Source: JAIEPT01 sp038217425 (lineage in GTDB: Bacteria; Planctomycetota; Planctomycetia; Gemmatales; Gemmataceae). Taken from it: a DNA stretch of 26,509 nt. The position numbers and the translations under genes were made by a program. Under the pieces are notes generated by a model that saw only the letters and a program-made list of their open reading frames with translations, ran no database searches and was not told the DNA's origin. The stretch is from NCBI GenBank assembly GCA_038217425.1, contig JBBQPM010000093.1:1-26509 (forward strand). The letters are read 5' to 3'. Position 1 is the first letter of the stretch, and every line of letters begins with the position of its first letter. Positions 19,601 through 26,509 of this stretch are shown in pieces.

Positions 19601-21323
19601 TGAGGCTGGTTTCCAGCCGGTTGGAGAGCGCGTTGCGGAGGTTGTCGGAGAGATCGGGATGATCCTTGACGCGGTTGAGGGTCGCCTTGAGCCCGTCGAT
19701 GACGCCGTCGGGATCCTGGGCCAAATCTTTGCGCGCCCGGCGAATGGCGTCCTCGACGATCTGGTTCATTTTCTGCTCTTCGACCAGCAGACGATCGCGG
19801 AACTTGCCGAAGAGATCGTCGCCTTCGACGCCCTGACCCGGCGCGGGGGCTTTGCCGAAGGGGTTGGGGTTGCCGCCGATTTCTTTGGCCTCTTGATCGG
19901 CCATGGCCAGGAGAACGTCGCCGTTGATTTTCACCCATTGCTTGTTGCCGGCGAGTTTCTCGAGATTCTTGGCGCCGAGCTGCTTGCGGAGCATCTCCTT
20001 GGTCAGCGTGTTATTCTGCAGAGCCGTGGCGATCTTAAACCCTGCCAGGGCTTCGGGATCGGCGGGGGCGAGGACCTTCGCCTGCTTGAACGCGCGGACG
20101 GCGTCGTCATACTTTTCCGAGCTGAGGGCCAAATTCCCCGTCTCGATCATCTCCTGAAAATCAACCCGCGTCTGCAGATACGCATTGGTCAAGGCGCGGT
20201 CGGCACGGAGCAGGGCCGGGCGGTCCTTGGCGTTCTTCCATTGATCGACCATGCTAACCAGGAAGAAATGCTCGGCATTCCCCGCGGGGACTTTCTCCGT
20301 CATCGCCCAGGTCGCGGCCAACTTCGAGCCGGCCGGCGTACCGGTTACCGTGAACTTCAACTCCGCGGCTTTCTTCATCCGGCCCACGAGGAGCGTCGGC
20401 GCATCCGAGCGGAGCGGCGGCAGGACTTGCGGATAGACTTCGCTCACCCCGGCCGGGAGATTCACCTGGGCGTCGTACAGAACCGAGCCGGCGAACGCAT
20501 CTTCGTAGCGTTTCAGGGCGTCGACCAGTTTCTCCTTCGTGATCTTGGTGCGCAGCACCTGCCCGCCCGTCGCGGTCGCCAGGCCGTGCAGGTTGTCGGA
20601 ATTCAGGTGCAGGCCGAGCGGTACCGTGAAGAGAGCGATCTTCTTGGCGACCATCTGCTTGGCGAGCGCCTGGCGATCGTTGGCGTCGATCGGCTGATGG
20701 AGGCTTTGGCCTTCGCCGAGCATGAGGACGATGCGTTGCCGGGATTCGAGGATTTCGAACGATTTGAGGGCTTCTTGCAATGCGTGCTTGAGATCGGTGG
20801 TGCCAGCGGGATAATTCTTACGAAGTTCCGCGTACGCCTTGCCGAGCCGGGTTTTCTCGGTCTCGACGGAGGGATTGAGGAAGAGATCGCCGGTGAGATT
20901 CTTGGTGGTGAGATTGGAACCGATGCTCCAGAGGGCGAGGCGATCTTTTTCGCCGGCGGTCTTGATGAGGGCGTCGACGATTTGGCCGGAGCCAATCCAG
21001 CCTTCGCCCGCCTGGGCCGCGGAAGTCGAAACGAGAATGAGAATATCGCGCGGCCGGCGCGGCGTGGCGTCCAGCGCCGGCTTCAGCTGCAGTGCGAAGA
21101 CGGTGTCGCCGTCGATCGGCTGATAAGTCACGACCGGATCCTTGGCGAATTTCGAATCGCCGGCGACCGGTTCCGCGTCTTGCACGACCTGTGCAATCTT
21201 GAGGTCCGCCTTCCCCGTGGGGATGGGCGTTTTCTTGACCTGGCCTGGCGAACTGGTGGCGGTGATCCAGACCACACAGGCCAGACCCACGGCCCCGAGC
21301 ACGATACGCGACATCAACGACAT
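16617..21323 (-). CDS. very large exported VWA / STN-like / TPR / DUF2135-like mosaic protein
   Basis: The product is 1568 residues. A signal peptide (MSLMSRIVLGAVGLACVVWI) is followed by a VWA domain (about 92-265: DILILVSTSAAQAG, GTTDLKHALQEAL, QRIVLMLGEG). The first metal-site motif DxSxS is degenerate (S99-T-S-A-A). A helical, partly coiled-coil region spans 370-730. Residues about 749-1071 resemble the planctomycete STN/secretin-N-like unit: LTLKDALDLFHEMF, GTYLIRREFIEVTTINN, RVYPVGDLVIP, LIDTITRVVAPGEWF and IEFFPPALALIVRAPSRLHT. A GQQF tract (about 881-940) splits this unit. TPR-like helices span about 1164-1276 (AKLSAAALDPEDAQGFLQAA). Residues about 1326-1440 have DUF2135 character (LTWENAGKELSELDLLVKEP, then GGGIQIGTDLNN). 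A tail rich in Ser and Arg ends at TAA16617. A G-rich ribosome site precedes ATG21323. It is probably a periplasmic or surface scaffold; partners are unknown. Confidence 0.85.
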   Translation of the reverse strand: MSLMSRIVLGAVGLACVVWITATSSPGQVKKTPIPTGKADLKIAQVVQDAEPVAGDSKFAKDPVVTYQPIDGDTVFALQLKPALDATPRRPRDILILVSTSAAQAGEGWIGSGQIVDALIKTAGEKDRLALWSIGSNLTTKNLTGDLFLNPSVETEKTRLGKAYAELRKNYPAGTTDLKHALQEALKSFEILESRQRIVLMLGEGQSLHQPIDANDRQALAKQMVAKKIALFTVPLGLHLNSDNLHGLATATGGQVLRTKITKEKLVDALKRYEDAFAGSVLYDAQVNLPAGVSEVYPQVLPPLRSDAPTLLVGRMKKAAELKFTVTGTPAGSKLAATWAMTEKVPAGNAEHFFLVSMVDQWKNAKDRPALLRADRALTNAYLQTRVDFQEMIETGNLALSSEKYDDAVRAFKQAKVLAPADPEALAGFKIATALQNNTLTKEMLRKQLGAKNLEKLAGNKQWVKINGDVLLAMADQEAKEIGGNPNPFGKAPAPGQGVEGDDLFGKFRDRLLVEEQKMNQIVEDAIRRARKDLAQDPDGVIDGLKATLNRVKDHPDLSDNLRNALSNRLETSLKQMVTDARALKINKNEVNLVVAQHQAEKDREQNLANFQDQVERRFRVYREMMAVARFEEAKKSELIAQLYQLQIEAKLKNMPIPLASRIMYDQTLATYHLQKAEDLKMARERSFLDVMLSVEKSFVPFSDEPGIYFPPLVTWKAISKLRKEKYEVSALPDDEEGRRSANSIAKLLTEKIKTTNLSAIDNLTLKDALDLFHEMFKAKGKELSILVDSAAFKAEAPDDQPPIMESKIVFPKIPEEMSMGTALKLILSQLPQFNGTYLIRREFIEVTTINNMVRDRVLRVYPVGDLVIPISQPNVQQGGQQMIGQQIGQQFGQQFGQQFGQQFGGPFGQQFGQQFGQQFGQPFGQQFGQQFGQQFGQGFGMMQQQQPINPNASFAGGFNGSLGALGATQAQTLIDTITRVVAPGEWFVTQQQNPFQLAPSPFSPFQPFPMQPGAPGAFPGQPTGPATPGVPTPEELQKVNTIEFFPPALALIVRAPSRLHTSITGGLLGGKQRDPLALTFNNPKGKLDPNPVGFAKNDPKGGVNIKNPQAVAAPVNKEAIAKNLQLDPTKVWNEAFNQGGITVAHVVAAAEFLFDANEPLHAAEFLKANLRHGVVVRPWVYQALAIALEQSAGDAEEVRRAKLSAAALDPEDAQGFLQAASALADNKQWDRALAFCKQAALLEPNLAQTYASALVYAEQGQDGEAMKWAVGQLLNKDWVVGQDDLQKQARNRLNSLASTLRKENKTDEADKLRQALQTLTRRDLVVQLTWENAGKELSELDLLVKEPCGSVCSSQQKQTSGGGIQIGTDLNNFQKISYQASQAFAGKYEISVRRLWGKPLGNKATLIITENQGTAQERKRIESVRLDEKANGITFVLAEGRRTEVAVVSPANLQKKRTQKDEEVRSSAISDLRNMAFGNYSMAKVSSGGTRSPGAATYSSPTKSTGKSEPTFQSVLSPTANQAGVNLTTQVHGSAENRDLRMVFQPFFSNAAGASRRSNLASIPGGR
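18505..18680 (-). repeat. 12-base tandem repeat encoding (GQQF)n
   Basis: About 14 imperfect copies of a 12-base unit encode Gly-Gln-Gln-Phe, with a few GGPF, GQPF, GQGF and GQQI variants, inside the VWA mosaic gene. Third positions vary (CAATTC-type and CAGTTT-type codons), so the protein repeat is maintained although the DNA has diverged. Length change by slippage would keep frame. Confidence 0.9.
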
Positions 21324-21354
21324 CGTTTCATCCCCCCTCAGGATGGCAAGCGGC

Positions 21355-21377
21355 CGAGGCGCGGAAAGAGCGCCTCG
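21355..21377 (-). other. leader hairpin of the VWA gene
   Basis: CGAGGCGC (21355-21362) and GCGCCTCG (21370-21377) form a perfect 8-base stem with a 7-base loop. It lies 32 bases before ATG21323 and would fold in the 5' leader of the VWA transcript if the promoter is upstream. The role is unknown. Confidence 0.5.
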
Positions 21378-21566
21378 TCCTCAACTGCGCAATTGTAAAC
21401 TCTCAGGGGCCATCGACGCCAGCAAAATTTTCACAAATTGCTACAACCGCCGACTTTTCACCAGCTTGCGGCCCGCAATACCGGCACGAAGCGCCCACAG
21501 GAAGAGACAATCCTGTAAAGACGAACGGCCCCGGAGGAAGAACTTGCGCCGATCGCGAAATTTTCT

Positions 21567-21693
21567 CGGGCGAAAGCCCAGGGATGGCTATCCCTGGGGA
21601 ACCGCCACGGAACAGTATCCAACTCGCGTTGCCGAATTTGATCCACGATTCCCGACGCTTCCCCAGGGATCGCCATCCCTGGGCTTTCGCCCG
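21567..21693. repeat. inverted pair of family B palindromic repeats
   Basis: The 34-base unit at 21567-21600 (CGGGCGAAAGCCCAGGGATG onward) is matched by its reverse complement at 21660-21693 with a single mismatch (T against G). Each unit is itself palindromic around CCCAGGGAT and ATCCCTGGG. The 59-base centre shows no gene. A third unit lies at 25382-25410. The arrangement resembles a MITE-like or REP-doublet element placed upstream of the ABC operon. Confidence 0.92.
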
Positions 21694-21737
21694 GGCGTGC
21701 ATAAAATAGGGTGCGACGACCACGTTTGGGAGAACCT

Positions 21738-22505
21738 ATGTCCAGTCAGCCGATCTTGCGCGTGCGCGACGTACACAAGACCTTCACCCGCGGCGGCGAA
21801 GCCATCGAAGTCCTCAAGAATCTCAACCTCGTCGTCGGCGACGGCGAATACCTCGGCATCATGGGCCCGTCCGGCTCCGGCAAGACCACGCTGCTGAACC
21901 TCATCGCCGGGCTCGATAAACCCTCCGGCGGCGAAGTCTGGATCGGCCAATCGCCCGTCTCCGCCATGTCCGAAGCCGACCTCGCTCAGTGGCGCACCCG
22001 GCATATCGGCTTCATCTTTCAGTTCTATCACCTCCTCCCCGTCCTCACCGCGTACGAGAATGTCGAGTTGCCGTTGTTGCTCCTGCCGATGTCGGCCGCG
22101 GAACGCAAACGCCAGGTGCTGACGGCGCTCGATCTGGTGAGCCTGTCGCATCGGCTCACGCATCGGCCGGGGCAGCTGTCAGGCGGTCAGCAGCAGCGCG
22201 TCGGCATCGCCCGCGCCATCGTCACGGATCCCGTCTTGATTGTGGCCGACGAACCGACGGGCGATCTCGACGCCAAGTCGGCGGAGGAGATTCTGAACTT
22301 GATGGACGAGCTGCACGTGGGCCTCAAGAAGACGATCTTGCTGGTGACGCACGATCCGCGCGCCGCCGCCCGCTGCCATCGGCTGGTGCATCTGGAAAAA
22401 GGCCAGCTGCTCGAGGATACGAGTCACACCCGTTCCGACGCCTTCCAGCGTAAGTCAACGCCTGCCGCGCCCCCCGAAACCGCGATCCAGGACAAGGCGA
22501 AGTAG
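21738..22505 (+). CDS. ABC transporter ATP-binding protein (MacB/LolD type)
   Basis: The product is 255 residues. All motor motifs are present: Walker A GPSGSGKTT (43-51), Q-loop in FQFYHLLPVLTAYENVELPL (from 94), signature LSGGQQQR (147-154), Walker B VLIVADEPTGDLD with catalytic E172, and H-loop LLVTHD (H205). The sequence FYHLLPVLTAYENVELPLLL and the EPTGDLD box place it with the MacB/LolD/FtsE-type exporters that work with FtsX-fold permeases rather than importers. ATG21738 has GGGAG 5 bases upstream. The C-terminal tail (about 232-255, PAAPPETAIQ) is low in complexity. The stop TAG overlaps the AGGAG of the first permease gene 8 bases downstream, so the three genes are translated as one operon. 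The cargo is unknown; lipoproteins or other envelope substrates are typical of the class. Confidence 0.95.
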   Translation: MSSQPILRVRDVHKTFTRGGEAIEVLKNLNLVVGDGEYLGIMGPSGSGKTTLLNLIAGLDKPSGGEVWIGQSPVSAMSEADLAQWRTRHIGFIFQFYHLLPVLTAYENVELPLLLLPMSAAERKRQVLTALDLVSLSHRLTHRPGQLSGGQQQRVGIARAIVTDPVLIVADEPTGDLDAKSAEEILNLMDELHVGLKKTILLVTHDPRAAARCHRLVHLEKGQLLEDTSHTRSDAFQRKSTPAAPPETAIQDKAK

Positions 22506-22513
22506 GAGACCCC

Positions 22514-23890
22514 ATGCTCGAGTTCATCGGCAACAACGTCATCAACCTGATCGCCCTCGCGCTCTCCGTGCTGGTTGCCCTCGCGGGACTCGTCTACCTC
22601 GCGCTGCGCCCGCGTTTCTTTTGGCTCGCGGTCAAGAATCTGTGGCGCAATCCGCTGCGCACCGCGCTCATCAGCTTTGCCACCATGGTGCTGGTCGTCG
22701 TCGTCACGCTCATCTGGACCATCATTTATTCGCTGAGTCTGTCGACGCAGGCGAAGTCCGAGAACCTCAAGATTATCATCACCGAGAAGTATCAGCTGCC
22801 GAGCCGAATGCCCTTCAACTTCATCAATTACCTCGACCCCGATTCGCCGCAACTTCTGGAAGGGATCCGCAAGCTCAACGCCAAGTATGGCGAGCCGATC
22901 TACACGAAGAAGGACTTCATGACGTGGTCCTTCTTCGGCGGCTCGACCGACATCAAGAAGAAGGATCTGAAGAACTTCGCGTTCTTCTTCTGCATGGAAG
23001 CCGACTCGATCCGGTCGATGATGGACGACCTCGAAGATATCGATGAAGATCTCATTCGGAAGCTCAAGGAGAACGACAACGGCGTGCTTCTGGGCGGCGA
23101 GCGCATCAAGACGCTCAAATTGCAGATCGGCGACAATTTCGAACTGGACAGCATGAACTTCAAAGACATCAAGATGAAGCTCAAGCTCGTCGGCAAGATC
23201 CCGGATGTCGGCCGCTACAATCAAGCGGGCATCATGAACGTCGAGTATTTCAAAAAGGCATTCGACAAGTACAAGTCCGACGTCGGTAAAAACCTCACGG
23301 ATCATCCCGACGTCAGCCCCGATCGCCGGCTGAACCTGATCTGGATCCGCGTCAAGAATCAAGAACGCTTCAACGAACTCGCCAAGGTCATCGACGAATC
23401 CGGGGTCTTTTTCTCGGAAAGGCCGATCAAGGTCGAGACCGGTTCCTCGGCCATCGCCAGCTTCATTGAGCCGTACCAGGATATTCTGACCGGGGTCAAG
23501 CTCCTGCTGGTGCCGGCGATTCTGCTCATCATGACGCTGGTGGTGTCGATCGCCATCAGCATCAGCGTGCGCGAACGGCGTACGGAACTCGCGGTCATGA
23601 AGGTGCTCGGTTTCAAGCCGATGCAGATCCTCTACCTGGTGATGGCGGAATCGTTGTTCCTGGCGGTCATGAGCGGCTTCGTCGCCGGCTTCGGGGTGTT
23701 TGCCATCGTCAACTGGGGCTTCAAGGGCGTCTCGTTCCCCATCGCGTTCTTTCCGGCCTTTTTGATTCCGTCCTGGGCGCTGGCGTGGGGCCCGGCGATG
23801 GGCTGCCTGACCGCGCTCATGGGGAGCGTGCTGCCGGCCTGGAACGCCCGTAACGTCAAGGTTTCCGAAGTCTTCGCCAAGGTCGCGTGA
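22514..23890 (+). CDS. FtsX-fold ABC permease 1 with an extra N-terminal helix
   Basis: The product is 458 residues. Helix 1 (NVINLIALALSVLVALAGLV, about 8-31) precedes the canonical FtsX start (FFWLAVKNLWRNPLRTALIS leading into the helix at 51-75). A periplasmic domain of about 240 residues follows, rich in Lys and Asp (KKDFMTWSFFGGSTDIKKKD), and then three C-terminal helices with the FtsX signature ISVRERRTELAVMKVLGFKP. FtsX/MacB permeases normally have four helices, so this one appears to have five, which would put the N-terminus on the opposite side. Its ATG is 8 bases after the ATPase stop, with AGGAG overlapping that stop. It likely forms a heterodimer with permease 2 and couples ATP hydrolysis to a periplasmic movement. 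Confidence 0.92.
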   Translation: MLEFIGNNVINLIALALSVLVALAGLVYLALRPRFFWLAVKNLWRNPLRTALISFATMVLVVVVTLIWTIIYSLSLSTQAKSENLKIIITEKYQLPSRMPFNFINYLDPDSPQLLEGIRKLNAKYGEPIYTKKDFMTWSFFGGSTDIKKKDLKNFAFFFCMEADSIRSMMDDLEDIDEDLIRKLKENDNGVLLGGERIKTLKLQIGDNFELDSMNFKDIKMKLKLVGKIPDVGRYNQAGIMNVEYFKKAFDKYKSDVGKNLTDHPDVSPDRRLNLIWIRVKNQERFNELAKVIDESGVFFSERPIKVETGSSAIASFIEPYQDILTGVKLLLVPAILLIMTLVVSIAISISVRERRTELAVMKVLGFKPMQILYLVMAESLFLAVMSGFVAGFGVFAIVNWGFKGVSFPIAFFPAFLIPSWALAWGPAMGCLTALMGSVLPAWNARNVKVSEVFAKVA

Positions 23891-23899
23891 GGTCTGCCG

Positions 23900-25267
23900 A
23901 TGTTCGTAGGTTACATCTTCATGGCGCTGGCCGGGCTCTTCGCCCTGGGCGTACTGTTCATCATTTTCGTCGCCGTCTTCCCGGTGCCGAAGGTGCCGCT
24001 GCAGTACAACCTACGCAACTTGCAAGTCCGCTGGCTCACCGTGCTCATCACCGCACTCGCCATCACGCTCGTGGTCGCGCTTCTCACCGTGATGCTCGCG
24101 TTCGTCAAGGGCATGGAACGGCTCACGGAAGGGAGCGCCAATCCCGCCAACATCGTCGTCCTTGAGGAAGGTTCCACCGACGAGGTCATGAGCAAGCTGC
24201 CGCTCGTGCGGGTGGCGGACCTGCCCAATCAGATTCAGGAATTCGTCGCACGTAAGTCGTTCCCCGCCATCGACGAGAGCGGCAACAAGGTCCAGAAGGA
24301 AAAAGAACTCGTTTCGCGCGAAGTCTTCGCCATCGTCGTCAGCATGCAGCGCGCGCCCGACGGCGAACTCAAGAAACGCTTTTTGCAAATGCGCGGCATC
24401 GAAGACCCGCTCGTCTCCGCCGAAGTCCATGGCATCCAGCTATTGCCCGACGAACCCGGCGCCGAGGGGGAAAAGAAGAATCGCTGGTTCGGAACCACGC
24501 GCGGCAAGGAAGCAGTTTTGGGTTTCGGCATCGCCAAGCTGCTCGGCAAAGACGTCGGCAAGGACACCCTGCGCGCCGGCGACACCGTCCGGCTACGCGA
24601 TCAAGACTGGACCGTCGTCGGCGTGATGAGCCCCGCGACTTCGACCTACGGCTCGGAAATCTGGACCGACGACAAAGTCGTGCAGGACAATTTCGGCCGC
24701 GAGGGAAACTACACCTCCTATACGTTGCGGGTGACGGACCCCAAGAAGATCGAGGAAATGGCCAAGGTGCTGCGCGACCGCGATCAGGTGAGTTACTCGT
24801 TCAACGCGGTCTCCGAGAAGGAATACTTCAGCAACATGTCCAAGACGAATCAGCAGTTCAGCTTCGCGATTTACTTGATCGCCGTCGTCATGGCGCTGGG
24901 AGGAATGCTCGGCGTGATGATCACGATGTTCGCGGCCGTGAGTCAGCGGGCCAAGGACATCGGCGTTTTACGGCTCCTGGGATTCAAACGCTGGCAGATC
25001 CTGTGTTCGTTTCTGCTGGAAGCGCTGATCCTGGGCATCATCGGCGGAGTGCTCGGCGTCCTCATCGGCATCTGTTTCGAGGGCACGGAAGCCAACGGCC
25101 TGGTTTCCGGCGGTCAGGGGGGCGGCAAGAGCATCATCCTGAAACTGACTTTCGACGCCGGCATCATCGTGCGCGGGTTCATCTTCGCGATCGTCATGGG
25201 CGTCGTGGGCGGGCTCTTTCCCGCGATCGCCGCCATGCGCCTGCGCCCGCTCGAATCGCTGCGGTAA
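23900..25267 (+). CDS. FtsX-fold ABC permease 2 with an extra N-terminal helix
   Basis: The product is 455 residues and a paralogue of permease 1 in layout. An N-terminal helix (IFMALAGLFALGVLFIIFVA) is followed by the FtsX entry (LQYNLRNLQVRWLTVLITAL and helix at about 47-70), then a periplasmic domain of about 250 residues. Three C-terminal helices carry SQRAKDIGVLRLLGFKRWQI and LFPAIAAMRLRPLESLR. GAGG overlaps the stop of permease 1 and lies 8 bases before ATG23900, so translation is coupled. Having two different permeases resembles LolC/LolE more than homodimeric MacB. A Gly-rich periplasmic loop between the last helices (GLVSGGQGGGKS) is distinctive. The operon appears to end here, with only a T-rich run (TTCTTTTTTTCC) and no stem-loop afterwards. 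Confidence 0.92.
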   Translation: MFVGYIFMALAGLFALGVLFIIFVAVFPVPKVPLQYNLRNLQVRWLTVLITALAITLVVALLTVMLAFVKGMERLTEGSANPANIVVLEEGSTDEVMSKLPLVRVADLPNQIQEFVARKSFPAIDESGNKVQKEKELVSREVFAIVVSMQRAPDGELKKRFLQMRGIEDPLVSAEVHGIQLLPDEPGAEGEKKNRWFGTTRGKEAVLGFGIAKLLGKDVGKDTLRAGDTVRLRDQDWTVVGVMSPATSTYGSEIWTDDKVVQDNFGREGNYTSYTLRVTDPKKIEEMAKVLRDRDQVSYSFNAVSEKEYFSNMSKTNQQFSFAIYLIAVVMALGGMLGVMITMFAAVSQRAKDIGVLRLLGFKRWQILCSFLLEALILGIIGGVLGVLIGICFEGTEANGLVSGGQGGGKSIILKLTFDAGIIVRGFIFAIVMGVVGGLFPAIAAMRLRPLESLR

Positions 25268-25381
25268 CTTTCGCAAATTCTTTTTTTCCTTTCCAAACTT
25301 TTGCATTCCGGGTATCGTCGTAAGAATTGGTCGGCTACTAAACCGTGAAAACGACGCCTCGGAAAGCCACTTTCCGATGGC

Positions 25382-25410
25382 CCCCAGGGATCGCCATCCC
25401 TGGGCTTTCT
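25382..25410. repeat. family B palindromic repeat, third copy, next to a ribosome site
   Basis: CCCCAGGGATCGCCATCCCT and the following GGGCTTTC match the unit at 21661-21688 exactly. The GGAGG ribosome site of the DUF2330 gene starts at the very next base after the repeat (25411), so the repeat hairpin would sit directly against it in the mRNA. Confidence 0.9.
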
Positions 25411-25423
25411 GGAGGCACGCCCA

Positions 25424-26509
25424 ATGGAACCGGTACGCTGGTTGTTCGTTCTCTGCGCCGGTCTCGTCCTGCCTGCCGGCGGGCACGCTGCGTGCTGCTA
25501 TTTCTCGGCAAAGAACACCGACATTCTTCAGCCGGCGCAAAAAGTCTTCCTGTCATGGAACCCACAAGAGAAGGTCGAAACCTTCACGGTGCAGCCCAAG
25601 TTCGAGGGGAACGCCCTGGATTTCGGCATGGTCATCCCGACGCCGACACAGCCGAAACTGCACGAGATGCCGCGTGATTTCTTCAAACATCTCGCCGTCT
25701 ACACCATTCTCAACAAACGCGAACGTCCGCAGTCGAAACTCCTCTATAGCGAACCGCAAATGCAATTATTCGGCGGGCTCGCCAAGGCTCGCCTTGAACT
25801 CCGGGACGCCAAGGACACCAACGGCGCGGTGCGTCCGCCGGCGATCAAGATCCTCGAGGCGGGCATCGTCGGTTCGCTCGATTACAAGATCATCGAAGCG
25901 GGCCGGGCCGACGACTTGTTTCAGTGGCTCAAGGATCACCAGTATTCCTACTCCGGCGACGAAGCCACGCTCAACTTCTACATCCAAAAGAAGTGGCTCT
26001 TCACGGTCATGAAAATCGACACGATGCAGATGAAGCGCAACAAGGACGGCTCGTTTGCCGGCGAAGTGACGCCGACGCGCTTCCAGTTCACCAGCGACAA
26101 ACTCGTCTACCCGCTCAAGATCACGCAGCTTTCCGTGAAGGATAAAACCGAAGCCCTCTTCTACGTGCAGGCGCCGACCAAGGTCGATCTCGAGGGCGAT
26201 TTCACCTATCAGTTCACGTGGGTGCCGCAGTTGCAAGGGGCGATGGGCTGCACGCCCGACGGTCTGCCCGGCGGCGGCGTGGTTTGGCTCAAACGCTTCA
26301 ACCAACAGATTCCCGCGGTCATGGGTCGCGCCCAGCAACTCGACTTCCGCTTCCAGCCAGGCGTGCGTCCGCAACCCAACAAGAAGGGCCACATCCCCAC
26401 GACGATGGAATGGGCGCGCAAGCTGACCGCGGGCGACATCAAAATCCTGAACGGCCAGGCGCCCTTCGGCGAGAAAGTCCCCAATGTCGACGAGGGCTTC
26501 ACCGAAGCC
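25424..26509 (+). CDS. DUF2330 family secreted protein (C-terminus outside window)
   Basis: The reading frame is open from ATG25424 to the window end (362 codons, no stop), with GGAGG 8 bases before the start. It has a signal peptide (MEPVRWLFVLCAGLVLPAGG HA). Immediately after the cleavage region comes the family hallmark double Cys (ACCYFSAKN), followed by QKVFLSWNPQEKVETFTVQP, LDFGMVIPTP, WLKDHQYSYSGDEATLNFYI and TSDKLVYPLKITQLS, which fit DUF2330. The function of the family is unknown; members are exported and occur in planctomycetes, myxobacteria and others by recollection. It follows the ABC operon after 156 bases containing a palindromic repeat, so it may have its own promoter. A link to the exporter is possible but rests on position alone. 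Confidence 0.85.
   Translation, partial: MEPVRWLFVLCAGLVLPAGGHAACCYFSAKNTDILQPAQKVFLSWNPQEKVETFTVQPKFEGNALDFGMVIPTPTQPKLHEMPRDFFKHLAVYTILNKRERPQSKLLYSEPQMQLFGGLAKARLELRDAKDTNGAVRPPAIKILEAGIVGSLDYKIIEAGRADDLFQWLKDHQYSYSGDEATLNFYIQKKWLFTVMKIDTMQMKRNKDGSFAGEVTPTRFQFTSDKLVYPLKITQLSVKDKTEALFYVQAPTKVDLEGDFTYQFTWVPQLQGAMGCTPDGLPGGGVVWLKRFNQQIPAVMGRAQQLDFRFQPGVRPQPNKKGHIPTTMEWARKLTAGDIKILNGQAPFGEKVPNVDEGFTEA

Larger units (their letters stand above)
21324..21737. other. divergent intergenic region between VWA and ABC genes
   Basis: This 414-base gap between divergent genes holds a 23-base hairpin near the VWA start (21355-21377) and an inverted pair of family B repeats (21567-21693). TAAAAT at 21702-21707, 31 bases before the ABC ATPase start, could be a -10 box, but no matching -35 is visible. 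Both promoters should be here. No coding frame with family character was seen. Confidence 0.6.

Overview
The window looks like a chromosomal segment of a planctomycete, most likely Gemmataceae-like. The base composition is GC-rich. It carries formylglycine-generating-enzyme (FGE/sulfatase-modifying) relics, many secreted proteins with no close named relatives, a long VWA/TPR protein with a planctomycete-style STN/secretin-like region, proline-rich HEAT proteins, and several families of dispersed palindromic repeats. The assignment rests on protein style and recognised family motifs, not on any search.

Layout. (1) 1-2050 is a damaged region. It holds the start of an IS3-like transposase running off the left edge, a 5'-truncated FGE-domain relic, a small secreted protein with a carboxypeptidase-regulatory-like fold, and a second FGE relic of which only the N-terminus survives. 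(2) 2022-4654 holds a secreted isochorismatase-like hydrolase (minus) and a divergent selO protein AMPylase gene (plus) with a consensus -10 box. (3) 4832-6028 is a decayed tyrosine-recombinase gene next to tRNA-Ser(GGA), the classical scar of an integrated element. The N-terminal part of the integrase now lies on the opposite strand, so a small internal inversion has occurred. (4) 6292-11309 (all minus) holds a GH63-type glucosidase, a translationally coupled 49-residue protein, a six-helix membrane protein and a DUF2254 membrane protein. (5) 11505-21323 (all minus) holds three large exported proteins: a trypsin-like protease fused to a lectin-like fold and a SirB1/transglutaminase-like domain; a proline-rich protein with an exact 90-residue duplication and a C-terminal HEAT domain; and a 1568-residue VWA/STN-like/TPR/DUF2135-like mosaic. 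(6) 21738-26509 (plus) holds an ABC exporter operon of the MacB/LolCDE/FtsX type (one ATPase, two permeases), followed by a DUF2330 secreted protein cut by the right edge.

How it fits together. Blocks 5 and 6 mostly encode envelope proteins. The ATPase and permeases form a tight operon with stop codons overlapping the next ribosome binding site. Palindromic repeats of three families lie just 3' of genes or in front of the ABC and DUF2330 genes. I do not see a CRISPR array, a toxin-antitoxin pair, a prophage or a recognised defence island. The most unusual items are the protease-SirB1 fusion, the VWA mosaic with a degenerate metal site and a GQQF repeat tract, and the inverted integrase.
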